Assembly (NCBI RefSeq): GCF_003477885.1
Contig: NZ_QUEE01000020.1
Coordinates: 1 to 60,831, forward strand
Length of the DNA stretch: 60,831 nucleotides
Source of the DNA: Lachnotalea sp. AF33-28
GTDB lineage: Bacteria; Bacillota; Clostridia; Lachnospirales; Lachnospiraceae
Direction of reading: 5' to 3'
The position numbers were made by a program, and so were the translations under genes. Positions 1 to 8,873 of this stretch are shown piece by piece. Under the pieces are notes generated by a model. That model was given only the letters and a program-made list of their open reading frames with translations. It was not told where the DNA came from and did not search any database. Positions within the stretch are counted from its first letter, which is position 1. Each line of letters opens with the position of its first letter.

Positions 1-58
1 GAATAAGTTCATAAGCGATATTTCTTGCTTACAAACTTATTATACGAGGAGGTCTCTT

Positions 59-1599
59 ATGAAAAGAGCAAAAAGAATGCTGGCATTGGTTTTAGCCGTG
101 ATGCTGCTGGGTACATCTATGGCCGGGTGTTCCGGCAATGTTTCCGGTGAGAGCACTGGAAAGGAGGACACAGCAGGTACAGATGAAAAAAAGACAGAGG
201 AATCTGTGCAGTCCGGAGGGACGGAAAGCTTTAAACTGACCGTACACAGTTCCGCATACCAGGGAGATTGGAATGACTACTGGATCATTAAGGAGATCGA
301 GAAGCGCTTTGATGTGGACATACAGGTGGAGATGATATCGAATGACGTATGGAACGATAAACTGCCGCTTATGTTCGCGTCCGATGAACTGCCGGATTTT
401 TTTCTCAATTCACTCACACCGGCCGATATTGTCACCTATGGTACGGAAGGGTATCTGCTGGATCTTAAGGATTACATAAGCGAGGATACGACGCCGAATA
501 TTTGGGCTGCCCTGGCGGAAACACCGGCTCTAAAGGCGGCGATTACGCAGACAGACGGTAAAATCTATTCCATATGCGGCGCGGATATGCAGACCAGGGA
601 ATTGGCGTTGAACCGGTTTTACATCAATACGGTCTGGGCGGGTATTACAATCAGGTCCCGGACATGATCGATATCTTCTATCCCATTCTGGCTGCCTTCG
701 GTTTTACCTGCAGGGATGTGGAAACGATTGACGGGCGGGCCGCATGGGTTCCGGCAGAGGATAATTATAAGCATTTCCTGGAATATATGAATAAACTGTA
801 TGCGGAAGGCCTTCTGGATCCGGAGTACTTCACTCAGACTGAAGACCAGTCCAATGCCAAGAACACCAATCATCTTTACGGTGCCTACTGCTATTATGCC
901 TGCTGGGTAAATCAGCCGGACGAGACGATCTGGAGGGAATATGACGGTCTGGATCCGATGGTTTCCGATTATAATGACACACAGATGTGGCCGGCTAAAG
1001 ATGTAAACCAATGCGGCAATTTTATGATTACAAAGAACTGCGCAGATCCTGAGAAACTGATGGAAATCCTGGACTGGCTCTTCACGTTTGAGGCTGCTTT
1101 ATCTACGGGGATCGGTTATCCCCTGGGCAGCAATCCTAAGAGAGCAGACTGCGGATATACCTATGAGTGGCTGGATGAAAAGACTCTTCAGACACACACC
1201 AGTTATCCGGAAGACGAGTACGACAACTACAGTAATTTCGCTTATGCGGAAGTGCACCCGGATTACGGTTATTTCCCGATGTACCGGACATACAGCGAAG
1301 CACGGTCGGATGCACCTCAGCAGTACCTGACGGAAAATATAATCAACCATTATGCGGATTATTATAAGGTGGGATGGCCCAGTACAATCAAGTATACGGC
1401 AGAAGAGGCGGATGAGCTGGCACTTATCACAACAGATATTGAGAGCTATACCGATGAGATGGTTACCAAAATCATTACGGGTGAACTGCCGCTGGATCAG
1501 TTTGATACCTTTCGCGAGGGTCTGAAGACAAGAAATCTGGACAGAATGCTGGAAATCCATCAGGCGGCATATGACCGCTGGGCAAAAACACAGGAATAG
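59..1599 (+). pseudogene. Broken ABC-transporter sugar-binding lipoprotein
   Basis: An extracellular solute-binding lipoprotein of an ABC sugar importer, split into two reading frames. The first frame (59-667) starts after a GAGGAGG site and has a lipoprotein signal with lipobox MAGC near residue 23, then a Ser/Thr/Glu-rich tether and the N-terminal binding lobe. The second frame continues from about 640 to 1599 with the C-terminal lobe. At the junction, an N-lobe motif (RFYINT) runs straight into GYYNQVPDMIDIFYP. Family members usually carry several dozen residues between these points, so I infer an internal deletion that also shifted the frame. No permease genes are visible in the window; they may lie upstream. 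Linkage to the GH78 gene suggests a pectin or rhamnose oligosaccharide ligand. Confidence 0.8.
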
Positions 1600-1659
1600 A
1601 AGATGCCCGTAAGAGGGGCCGTTCAATGGTAACGGTCCCTTTTTAAAGCGCTTTAACAG

Positions 1660-3795
1660 AATGAATGCAGAAAGGATGGGATACTGCATCCGGTATTCCG
1701 GTGCTGCTTTTATCTGGAGGATCTGCCCAAAAGCGCGCGGATCTATGCAGCGGCCTGCGGAATCTATGAGATCTATATAAATGGTGGGAAAGCCGGAGAA
1801 GAATATCTGTCGCCGGGCTATTATTCTTACGATCTATGGACTCAGTACCAGGTCTGGGAGGCGGAAAGCCTGCTGCGCACCGGTGAAAATGAAGTTGTGG
1901 TGGAGATGGGACCGGGGTGGTATAAAGGAAGATTCGGATATGACGGATTCCATGAGAATATCTACGGAGACCGAATGCTGTTTCTGGCCGAAATTATTAT
2001 GACTTATGAGGACGGGAGAGAACAGGTGATTGGAACCGGTCCTAAATGGGAAGCTTCTTATGGGAATGTAACCGCAAGCAGCATTTATGACGGAGAAATT
2101 TTTGATGCGAGAATCAGACAGAAACGATGGTGGCCGGCAGAACAATTGAGCTTGCCTGTAAAAGGCTTAAGAGCGAGGAAAAATCCTCCGGTCCGTATAA
2201 AGGAAAGGCTGTCACCTGTGGCAGTGCTGCATACTCCGGCAGGTGAAACGGTACTGGATTTTGGCCAGGAGGTGACCGGATGGGTGGAGTTTCCTTCCAC
2301 TCTGGCCTCGGGTCAATGGCTCCGGCTTAGGTTCGGGGAAATCCTGCAGGACGGATGCTTTTTCAATGAAAACTACCGGACTGCCAGGGCAGAATTCCTC
2401 TACTGCTCCGACGGATCGGAACGGACCGGAATTAACAAACTGTTTTCCAATGTACTCTGGAGCCAGCGGGACAATTTTCTGGATGTGCCAACGGACTGTC
2501 CGCAGCGGGATGAACGGATGGGATGGACGGGAGATGCCCAGATATTTTCGGGGACTGCGTCCTTTAACATGGACTGTCAGGCATTTTATGACAAGTTTAT
2601 GACGGATCTATGGCTGGAGCAGAAGGCCGCTCATGGGGCGGTGCCGACGGTCGTACCGCTTCCCAAGTATATGACATGCAAGGACCAATACGGAAATAAT
2701 ACCTATGGCGTATCGCCCTGGTCGGATGCCGCTGTCATAATTCCGTGGAATCTATATCTGCATTACGGGGATTTGTATATGTTAGAGCGCCACTATAAAG
2801 CCATGAAGGCCTGGACGGATTACATAACCGATGTGGACCGGAAGAACGGAAACCGCCATCTGTGGACAACGGGCTTTCATTATGGGGACTGGCTGGCCCT
2901 GGATAACAGGGAGAATCTGGATTCACCCTTTGGAGCGACGGATGTCTGCTTTGTGGCGTCCGCTTATTATTACATTGACGCATCCGTCACCGGACTGGCA
3001 GCAGAAGCGCTTGGCTATAAGGCGGATGAAGCGTATTATAAAGCGCTCGCCAAGGAAATCAAAAAGGCATTTACAGATAAATACTACGGACAGGACCGAA
3101 TCCTGGCGGATACTCAGACAGGGCTCTCCATAGCGTTAGTGCTTAAACTTTATCCGGAGGGAATGAGAGAGTATGTGGCGGAGAGACTGGTTGAAAAGCT
3201 GCATAGAAACAATGATCATTTGGAAACCGGCTTTGTGGGGACATATTTTCTGCTTCCGGCGCTGACGTTGGCGGGAGCAGGAGAACTGGCATATACAGTG
3301 CTGCTGCACGAAGATTATCCGAGCTGGCTCTATGCTGTCCGAATGGGGAGCACCACCATATGGGAGCGGTGGAACTCTGTCGGAGAGGATGGAAAACTGC
3401 AGGATCGGCACATGAATTCATTGAACCATTATGCCTACGGATCAGTGATGGAATGGCTGTACCGATATGGAGCCGGTATTTCACCGACGTATGCAGGGGC
3501 AGGTTTCCGTGAGTTTGATCTGAATCCTACTCCGGATCGAAGACTGGGATTTTTAAACGCTGCATAGGAATCCGCCTGCGGCCGCATAGAATCCTGCTGG
3601 GAGTATAAAGACAACGAGGTGCACTATCATTTTCTTATTCCGCCCGGTTCTAAGGCCTGCCTGAAGCTTCTCCATCATAAACTGGTCAAAGTGCAGATAA
3701 GCCATGAGGATAAAAGCAGTCTGCAGATGGAAAGGGTGGATGACGGTATTAGGATGTGCCTGGCTCCGGGACGTTATACCTTTATCTGCAGATAA
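1660..3795 (+). pseudogene. Decayed alpha-L-rhamnosidase (GH78)
   Basis: GH78 enzymes release terminal alpha-L-rhamnose from plant glycans. The frame is open from 1657, just after a stop at 1654-1656. From 1681 it reads as the GH78 N-terminal beta domain (LPKSARIYAAACGIYEIYIN, GWYKGRFGYDG), but there is no start codon before the internal Met at 1897. The 5' end is therefore lost. The catalytic (alpha/alpha)6 region is present (DCPQRDERMGWTGDAQ, SWLYAVRMGSTTIWERW). A TAG at 3565-3567 interrupts the frame near the C-terminal beta domain. The same frame resumes as ESACGRIESCWEYKD and runs to a TAA at 3793-3795, so this is a nonsense mutation, not the natural end. Only about 60 bp separate it from the broken binding protein. 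Enzyme function is very likely lost. Confidence 0.85.
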
Positions 3796-3844
3796 AAAAA
3801 AGACCAATACATCATAAAAATGACCATAAAAATAAGCTGTACGC

Positions 3845-3882
3845 CTGTCCGGTACCAATGTTATAATTACGGTGCCGGACAG
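3845..3882. promoter_or_regulatory. Dyad around a -10 element, candidate operator of the AraC-type regulator
   Basis: A TATAAT at 3862-3867 sits between two 12-bp arms, CTGTCCGGTACC (3845-3856) and GGTGCCGGACAG (3871-3882), which are inverted with one mismatch. No good -35 box is seen. The placement suggests a regulator site that overlaps the promoter, perhaps autoregulation. Factor identity is inference. Confidence 0.4.
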
Positions 3883-3933
3883 ATGCCGTAACCCGGATCG
3901 GGGATGGGCAGCAAAGGGCGGGGAGGAAATTGT

Positions 3934-6180
3934 GTGAGAAGGACGTTTCGGTCGGAGCTGCTTAGGAAATATATCAGGATCAACTTTCTGGTGATTTTTC
4001 TGCCTATCATAATAGCCACGTCAGTATACTGGATGCTGATACAGAAAAATTATACGCAACAGTATCTAAGTACAATTGAATATACTTCTATGGAGCATTT
4101 AAGAGAAATCGAGGAGCTTATGAGCTCATTTAAAGCCACCTCCATGCAGATATCTTTTGATCTGGAGCTTACGCCCTATCATCTGACCAATTCAAGTTAT
4201 GATTTTCACCAGGCTACCGAGAAACTCAGCTACTATTCAAAAGGATCACAGTATTTGGATGAACTGGCCATATACCTTAACGAGTCTGAAAAGCTCTATA
4301 CGACAAAGGGGGCGGTGGATATCGATATCTTTTTATCCAAATCCTACCGTGCCGCAGGTGAATATACAGACTCAGATCTGCGTGCGCTTATTGAATCAAG
4401 GGAATACTTCGGCACTACATTGGAAGGACAGTATGTGCTTGGACCCAACTCCAGCCGTTACTGTGTCATCACATATCCGCTGGAAAGGATCAGCGGCCAG
4501 CCCTATGGCGCTTTGATCGGTTTTTACCGGGACGGAATGGAGGCGCAGTTTAAAGATGAAACGGACAGCGGGAAGAACAGTCATATTATCCTTCTGTGCA
4601 CTGGCGCGATGCAGCCAGTGTATCTGGGGTTCCCGGATGGATACCGGCATCTGAAACAGGAGGAAACGGTGAAGACTGCTCTGGAGCAGCTGCATCGGTA
4701 CCGGGAGGCGGGGGAAGGATATTATGAAGTGAGATTCGGTTCCAGTACCTTTATAGGAAAAGCGGTGCAATCGGATGTTAACGGCTGGTATTTGATCGAT
4801 GTGGTAGAAAAAAAGTCCGTGTCACAGAACATTATTCTTCTGCAGCTGCCGATGATCATACTGGTGGCGGTCAGCCTGCTGGCGCTGACTGTTTTATTGA
4901 GTATCGTGCTGTCGGTATATAATTATCTGCCCATCCAGCGCCTGTACAGCCTGTTTGATAAGAAACAGGAGAAAAAGCAGAAAAAGAATGAGCTTTTATA
5001 TCTAAATGATTTTATCCGGGAATTGATGGCGGAACAAAGCGATATCGAGGAACAGCTGGATGCCACACGCCATATCGGACGAATGGAGATAGTAAAGAGA
5101 CTTCTTAGGGGCAATCTGGATCTGAATGCGGATACGGTCAAAAACCAGCTTGTCAGCCTGGATATCTCGCTGGAAGACGGATATATGGCAGCCATTGTGA
5201 TCAAGATGAACAAGGACCATCCGAAAGGGTATACAGACCTGATAGGGAAGGTACTTTCCGATATAGCCAGGGAAGGGTTTTATCTGACGGATATGATATA
5301 TAAGGATTATTACGCATTTTTGGCCTGTCCCGGGCAGGAAGAGGAAATCCCCATGTTTGCGGAAGAAATAATCAATTCCATAGGGGATGCTGCAGATTAT
5401 CTGCGTATAGGTATCGGAAATGTCTACCGGTCAGTGGAAAGCCTGAAATTTTCTCTGATTGAGGCGATTATTGCTGTAGAAGGTTCGGAAGAAACCGTCT
5501 GCCGTTTTTCCTCAATCCCAACTAACCGCAATGAGGAACTGTATTGGAAACCTCTTGCAGGAGAAGCGAAACTAAAACAGGCCCTGCTTAAGGGAACGGC
5601 AGAAGATCTTGACGCAGCAGTGGATGAGCTGCATCAGGAGCTGCTGTATGTGGCGCAGTCCCATTCCGATACCGTGCTGCAGTTTGTGATGCACCGGATT
5701 TTTATAAGCCTGTTTGCGATTTCCCAGAGCGTAAAAGAAAACGGGGGAGAACGCTTCCTGCATTATACGGATGTGGGAGAGTTCTGCGATCAGCTTCAGT
5801 CCTACTGCCAGATGGAAATACAGTCTCAGGCAGCGAAGAAAGCGGCTTTGAGCGAGACAAGAATGCAGAATATTATGACGTTCATTGATGAAAATTATGA
5901 CAGGCAGGAGATGTCACTCGCTTTTGTGGCCGATGAGTTCGATATAACCGGTTCCTATCTCAGCCGCATTTTTAAGGTATGTGAAGGCGAAAATTTTATT
6001 GATTATATAACCCGAAAACGCCTGGAAAAGGCAGCAGCCCTTTTAAAGAGCACGGATTATAGTATCATCCGAATTGTGGAAATGGTGGGATATTCGGATT
6101 CAGCCAGTTTTACCAGAAAATTTACACGTTACTATTATATGTCCCCGGGAAATTACAGAAAAGTGAACCGGGAAGTATAG
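3934..6180 (+). CDS. Membrane-anchored AraC-family regulator with extracytoplasmic sensor
   Basis: A one-component regulator. It has an N-terminal membrane segment (about residues 15-35 of the mature start), an extracytoplasmic Cache-like sensor of roughly 260 residues, a second membrane segment near 300, a cytoplasmic linker region and a C-terminal AraC helix-turn-helix pair (DEFDITGSYLSRIFK and SASFTRKFTRYYYMSPGNYR). I place the start at GTG 3934 because GGGAGGA (3921-3927) lies at proper spacing; an in-frame ATG at 3904 has no such site. Relatives usually control adjacent polysaccharide-uptake operons, so the likely targets are the two broken genes upstream. The regulator itself shows no lesion. 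It may now be an orphan or act on genes outside the window. Confidence 0.8.
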   Translation: MRRTFRSELLRKYIRINFLVIFLPIIIATSVYWMLIQKNYTQQYLSTIEYTSMEHLREIEELMSSFKATSMQISFDLELTPYHLTNSSYDFHQATEKLSYYSKGSQYLDELAIYLNESEKLYTTKGAVDIDIFLSKSYRAAGEYTDSDLRALIESREYFGTTLEGQYVLGPNSSRYCVITYPLERISGQPYGALIGFYRDGMEAQFKDETDSGKNSHIILLCTGAMQPVYLGFPDGYRHLKQEETVKTALEQLHRYREAGEGYYEVRFGSSTFIGKAVQSDVNGWYLIDVVEKKSVSQNIILLQLPMIILVAVSLLALTVLLSIVLSVYNYLPIQRLYSLFDKKQEKKQKKNELLYLNDFIRELMAEQSDIEEQLDATRHIGRMEIVKRLLRGNLDLNADTVKNQLVSLDISLEDGYMAAIVIKMNKDHPKGYTDLIGKVLSDIAREGFYLTDMIYKDYYAFLACPGQEEEIPMFAEEIINSIGDAADYLRIGIGNVYRSVESLKFSLIEAIIAVEGSEETVCRFSSIPTNRNEELYWKPLAGEAKLKQALLKGTAEDLDAAVDELHQELLYVAQSHSDTVLQFVMHRIFISLFAISQSVKENGGERFLHYTDVGEFCDQLQSYCQMEIQSQAAKKAALSETRMQNIMTFIDENYDRQEMSLAFVADEFDITGSYLSRIFKVCEGENFIDYITRKRLEKAAALLKSTDYSIIRIVEMVGYSDSASFTRKFTRYYYMSPGNYRKVNREV

Positions 6181-6264
6181 GCTGAACGAGGCTGCCGAGG
6201 CTTTGTCTGCGAGCAGGCATGCGGAAAAATCTACAAAAAAACAAAGAAAATCAGGAAAAAGCCG

Positions 6265-6293
6265 TTGACACACCCCGGCAAGTGTACTATAAT
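6265..6293 (+). promoter_or_regulatory. Promoter of rplM-rpsI
   Basis: TTGACA at 6265-6270 and TATAAT at 6288-6293 with a 17-bp spacer, both perfect matches to the vegetative sigma consensus, directly ahead of the L13 leader. Confidence 0.85.
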
Positions 6294-6296
6294 AAA

Positions 6297-6376
6297 AAGG
6301 CTGTTACGGCGAGTGACAGCCTTATTCATCTGGTAAAGAATGCGATACCAAAGCCCCGGAGGAGCATTTTTTCATA
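6297..6376 (+). ncRNA. Ribosomal protein leader (L13-type)
   Basis: The transcript starts with a hairpin (AAGGCTGT 6297-6304 pairing with ACAGCCTT 6316-6323). Then comes a segment at 6330-6376 (key piece GCGATACCAAAGCCCCGGA) that resembles the L13 leader known upstream of rplM in Bacillota. The known role is autoregulation of the L13-S9 operon. The match is from memory of the motif and was not scored against a covariance model. Confidence 0.55.
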
Positions 6377-6424
6377 GAGAATTTGTCAGTAAATTCTATT
6401 GAGAATAATTAAGGAGGTCAACCA

Positions 6425-6853
6425 ATGAAAAGTTTTATGGCTAGCCCATCAACAATTGAAAGAAAATGGTATGTAGTTGATGCTACAGGACATACATTAG
6501 GCCGCTTATCTTCCGAGATCGCTAAAGTATTAAGAGGAAAGAACAAGCCTACATTCACTCCGCATATCGACACAGGTGATTATGTAATCGTTGTTAATGC
6601 TGATAAGATCGAAGTGACCGGCAAAAAGCTGGATCAGAAGATCTATTATAACCACTCCGACTATGTGGGCGGTATGAAAGAGACCACATTGAGAGAGCTG
6701 ATGGCTAAGAAACCTGAAAAAGTGATTGAATTAGCCGTTAAGGGTATGCTTCCGAAGGGACCTTTGGGAAGATCCATGATAAAGAAACTCCATGTATATG
6801 CAGGACCGGATCATGAGCAGCAGGCTCAGAAACCGGAAGCGCTGGAATTTTAA
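6425..6853 (+). CDS. rplM: 50S ribosomal protein L13
   Basis: Large-subunit ribosomal protein L13, 142 residues, the usual length. It shows the family N-terminus (ERKWYVVDATGHTLGRLSSE), the central TPHIDTGDYVIVVNA stretch and MLPKGPLGR. It starts at ATG 6425 after AGGAGG and is the first gene of a two-gene operon with rpsI, 25 bp downstream. It is preceded by a consensus promoter and a structured leader that probably gives translational feedback. Confidence 0.98.
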   Translation: MKSFMASPSTIERKWYVVDATGHTLGRLSSEIAKVLRGKNKPTFTPHIDTGDYVIVVNADKIEVTGKKLDQKIYYNHSDYVGGMKETTLRELMAKKPEKVIELAVKGMLPKGPLGRSMIKKLHVYAGPDHEQQAQKPEALEF

Positions 6854-6878
6854 TTAGGTCTGAAAGGAGGAAATCACA

Positions 6879-7271
6879 GTGGCTAACACAAAATTTTACG
6901 GAACTGGCAGAAGAAAAAAGAGTATTGCAAGAGTTTATTTAGTACCTGGCACAGGTAATATTACAGTCAACAAGAGGAGCCTGGACGAGTATTTCGGTCT
7001 GGAGACTCTGAAGGTTGTTGTTCGCCAGCCTCTGGTTTTAACAGAGACTGCTGATAAATTTGACGTTCTGGTGAACGTACATGGAGGCGGATTTACAGGA
7101 CAGGCGGGTGCTGTAAGACACGGCATCTCCAGAGCTCTGCTTCAGGCAGATGCGGAATACCGTCCCGCGTTAAAGAAAGCAGGCTTCCTGACCAGAGACC
7201 CTCGTATGAAAGAAAGAAAGAAATATGGTCTCAAGGCAGCACGTCGTGCGCCGCAGTTCAGCAAGAGATAA
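6879..7271 (+). CDS. rpsI: 30S ribosomal protein S9
   Basis: Small-subunit ribosomal protein S9, 130 residues. Family marks are FYGTGRRKKSIARVYL at the N-terminus and the basic C-terminal tail ending in QFSKR, which reaches the decoding centre. It starts at GTG 6879 with AAAGGAGG just upstream. It is co-transcribed with rplM and closed by a strong terminator 25 bp after the stop. Confidence 0.98.
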   Translation: MANTKFYGTGRRKKSIARVYLVPGTGNITVNKRSLDEYFGLETLKVVVRQPLVLTETADKFDVLVNVHGGGFTGQAGAVRHGISRALLQADAEYRPALKKAGFLTRDPRMKERKKYGLKAARRAPQFSKR

Positions 7272-7296
7272 TCAATTATATATTATTTATGTTTGG

Positions 7297-7330
7297 AAAA
7301 CCCACAAATGTCAAGTTTGTGGGTTTTTTT
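7297..7330 (+). terminator. Terminator of rplM-rpsI
   Basis: AAAACCCACAAA (7297-7308) pairs with TTTGTGGGTTTT (7316-7327) around a 7-nt loop, and the 3' arm merges into a run of seven T. Confidence 0.9.
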
Positions 7331-7349
7331 GATGCAATAAATATGGTAT

Positions 7350-7391
7350 ACTATATATAGTTAAGTTTATATAAAGTAAACTTTATATAGT
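7350..7391. promoter_or_regulatory. Palindromic operator array upstream of the DUF4160/DUF2442 pair
   Basis: ACTATATATAGT at 7350-7361 is a perfect palindrome. ACTTTATATAGT at 7380-7391 differs from it at one base and lies 30 bp further on, about three helical turns. Between them AGTTTA (7364-7369) and TAAACT (7377-7382) form another inverted repeat. This fits an operator for an autoregulated small operon; the binding protein is not known. Confidence 0.45.
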
Positions 7392-7417
7392 AAAGAGTGA
7401 AACAGGAGGAGAATAAA

Positions 7418-7678
7418 ATGCCGGAGATATCATTATTTTATGGAATCAGGGTGACGATGTATTATGATGACCATAATCCGCCTCATTTTCATGCAGAGTA
7501 TAATGGAAATAAAGCAATAGTTGAAATAGATGGAGTAAGAGTAATAAAAGGCGCCCTGCCGTCAAAGCAGTTAAAGCTGATTTTGGCATGGTGTGTTTTG
7601 CATCAGGATGAATTGATGCAGAATTGGGAACTATCCAAAGATGGAAAGCCGATGAACAGAATTAATCCATTAGTTTAA
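7418..7678 (+). CDS. DUF4160 domain protein
   Basis: A small cytosolic protein of 86 residues. The DUF4160 signature is visible as ISLFYGIRVTMYYDDHNPPH followed by FHAEYNG. I use ATG 7418, which has AGGAGG at 7404-7409; an in-frame GTG at 7397 lies upstream of that site. The gene is followed at 12 bp by a DUF2442 gene. The DUF4160/DUF2442 pairing is recurrent in bacteria and has been suggested to act like a toxin-antitoxin unit, but no activity is established here. Short size, the palindromic upstream array and the tight spacing fit an autoregulated two-gene unit. Confidence 0.8.
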   Translation: MPEISLFYGIRVTMYYDDHNPPHFHAEYNGNKAIVEIDGVRVIKGALPSKQLKLILAWCVLHQDELMQNWELSKDGKPMNRINPLV

Positions 7679-7690
7679 GGAGGTAGCAGT

Positions 7691-7966
7691 ATGTTTCCAA
7701 AGGTAGTGCAAGTAATACCCATGAAAGATTACTCTGTTTATGTATATTTTGAAGATGGGAAAATTGTACATTATGATATGTCCAAAATGATTGAGAAAGA
7801 GGCATTTCGTTCGTTGCGTGATATTGATATTTTTATAGATACCTGTACAGTAATGAATGATACTCTTGCATGGGACATTGGTAAGAACCGCGATAATAAG
7901 GCATGTCTGGATATTGACCCGGACACACTGTATGAATTACCGATGGCGGTGGAAAAGATAGCATAA
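7691..7966 (+). CDS. DUF2442 domain protein
   Basis: A 91-residue protein whose first half (VVQVIPMKDYSVYVYFEDGK, then IVHYDMS) and the end segment with DTLYELP match the DUF2442 pattern. The ribosome site AAGGAGG overlaps the end of the DUF4160 gene, so the two are co-translated or coupled. By analogy the pair may be a regulator with its partner. Nothing in the sequence reveals a catalytic site. Confidence 0.75.
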   Translation: MFPKVVQVIPMKDYSVYVYFEDGKIVHYDMSKMIEKEAFRSLRDIDIFIDTCTVMNDTLAWDIGKNRDNKACLDIDPDTLYELPMAVEKIA

Positions 7967-8149
7967 TATATGGTTTGGAAACAGTGTGCGCATATATGAA
8001 CGTATATGGGTAACTAACACGTAACTGACAAATTGCTTAAAAACATCGTATTTCCGGTGTACGGAGTTCACCAAACGATAATTGCCTGGACAAACCGAAT
8101 CAAAACAGGTCAAAAACCGCGGAACCATGCGGTTTCCGGGGTTTTTCTA
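7967..8149. other. Intergenic segment ending in a terminator-like hairpin
   Basis: No gene is seen. AAAAACCGCGGAA (8112-8124) pairs with TTCCGGGGTTTTT (8134-8146) with one mismatch and ends in a T run, so it works as a likely terminator. The group II intron fragment begins a few bases later. The string TCAAAAACC(G/C)CGGAA recurs near 20879 at the other side of the island; whether this reflects an attachment site is unknown. Confidence 0.5.
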
Positions 8150-8600
8150 GTTCGCCCAGCATGGGCGTAATCTAATCGGTGTAAGTCCGCAAAGTGCCCT
8201 GATAGTGGGAAACTTACAGCCAATGGCAAGGGTGTCCATCGTGAGGTGGAATCTGAAGGAAGCCGGACGGTAAACCTCTGGTCTGACGGACAGAAATCAC
8301 ATATAAGGCTTAGTATATCGGGTAAGGTTGCTGGACAAACTGAAGCCCCATAACTATCCGAAGGTATACTGGGTAAATGTGGCAGATAGGTGGAGGGAAA
8401 GATTACGCACCTTAACTGGGGAGGTCTGTATGGTACGCTTTGCAGAGTGATAGAATATTCACTCCTTAGTAACCCATGCTGTAAGGCATGGCTTAGCATA
8501 CAGAAGTCAGTTCAAGTCGTAGTACCGAAGAAGCCTGTGAAAACAGATGGAGGAAAGGACTTGACGGTTGGGATAAGATAGACGCTATTTATCTGATACT
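8150..8600 (+). mobile_element. Truncated group II intron, 5' RNA part only
   Basis: The stretch reads as the 5' ribozyme part of a clostridial group II intron. Landmarks are TTCGCCCAGCATGGGCG at the start, GTGTCCATCGTGAGGTGGAA, GAAATCACATATAAGGCT and a late GTACCGAAGAAGC block that normally precedes the maturase reading frame. No reverse transcriptase/maturase frame follows, and no domain V hairpin is recognisable, so the element is cut off near 8600 and cannot splice or move. It sits directly behind a terminator-like hairpin. Homology is from recall of related introns. Confidence 0.75.
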
Positions 8601-8799
8601 TGACACGGTCGAAGGCAATTCCGGCGATTCCTGCAGGCAGAAAAGCTATCCGCTGGGGTACTATGAGATTTACGGGTATGGTATACCGGCATATTGATAA
8701 TGAATAATACGGGATCCCAAATTTTGGAAGCTTACATATCAAAAATAAGTTTATTTGCGAGGTAATCAATAAGAGTGGATGTTTACAAGATAAAAAGAA

Positions 8800-8847
8800 T
8801 ATCTAATCATTAGATATGTTGATTTGGCATAAAAAATCCGCTATAAT
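8800..8847 (+). promoter_or_regulatory. LysR-gene promoter with an adjoining palindrome
   Basis: TATCTAATCATTAGATA (8800-8816) is a perfect 8+1+8 palindrome that contains the T-N11-A pattern of LysR sites. It abuts TTGATT (8819-8824) and TATAAT (8842-8847), spacer 17 bp. Negative autoregulation is the simplest reading. Confidence 0.6.
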
Positions 8848-8873
8848 GGAAATACTGAAAGGGCGGATGAATA

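Noticed and set aside
619..1689. Long minus-strand open frames opposite the solute-binding gene
   Set aside because: They lack ribosome sites and mirror the codon pattern of the plus-strand gene; the plus strand shows clear family motifs.
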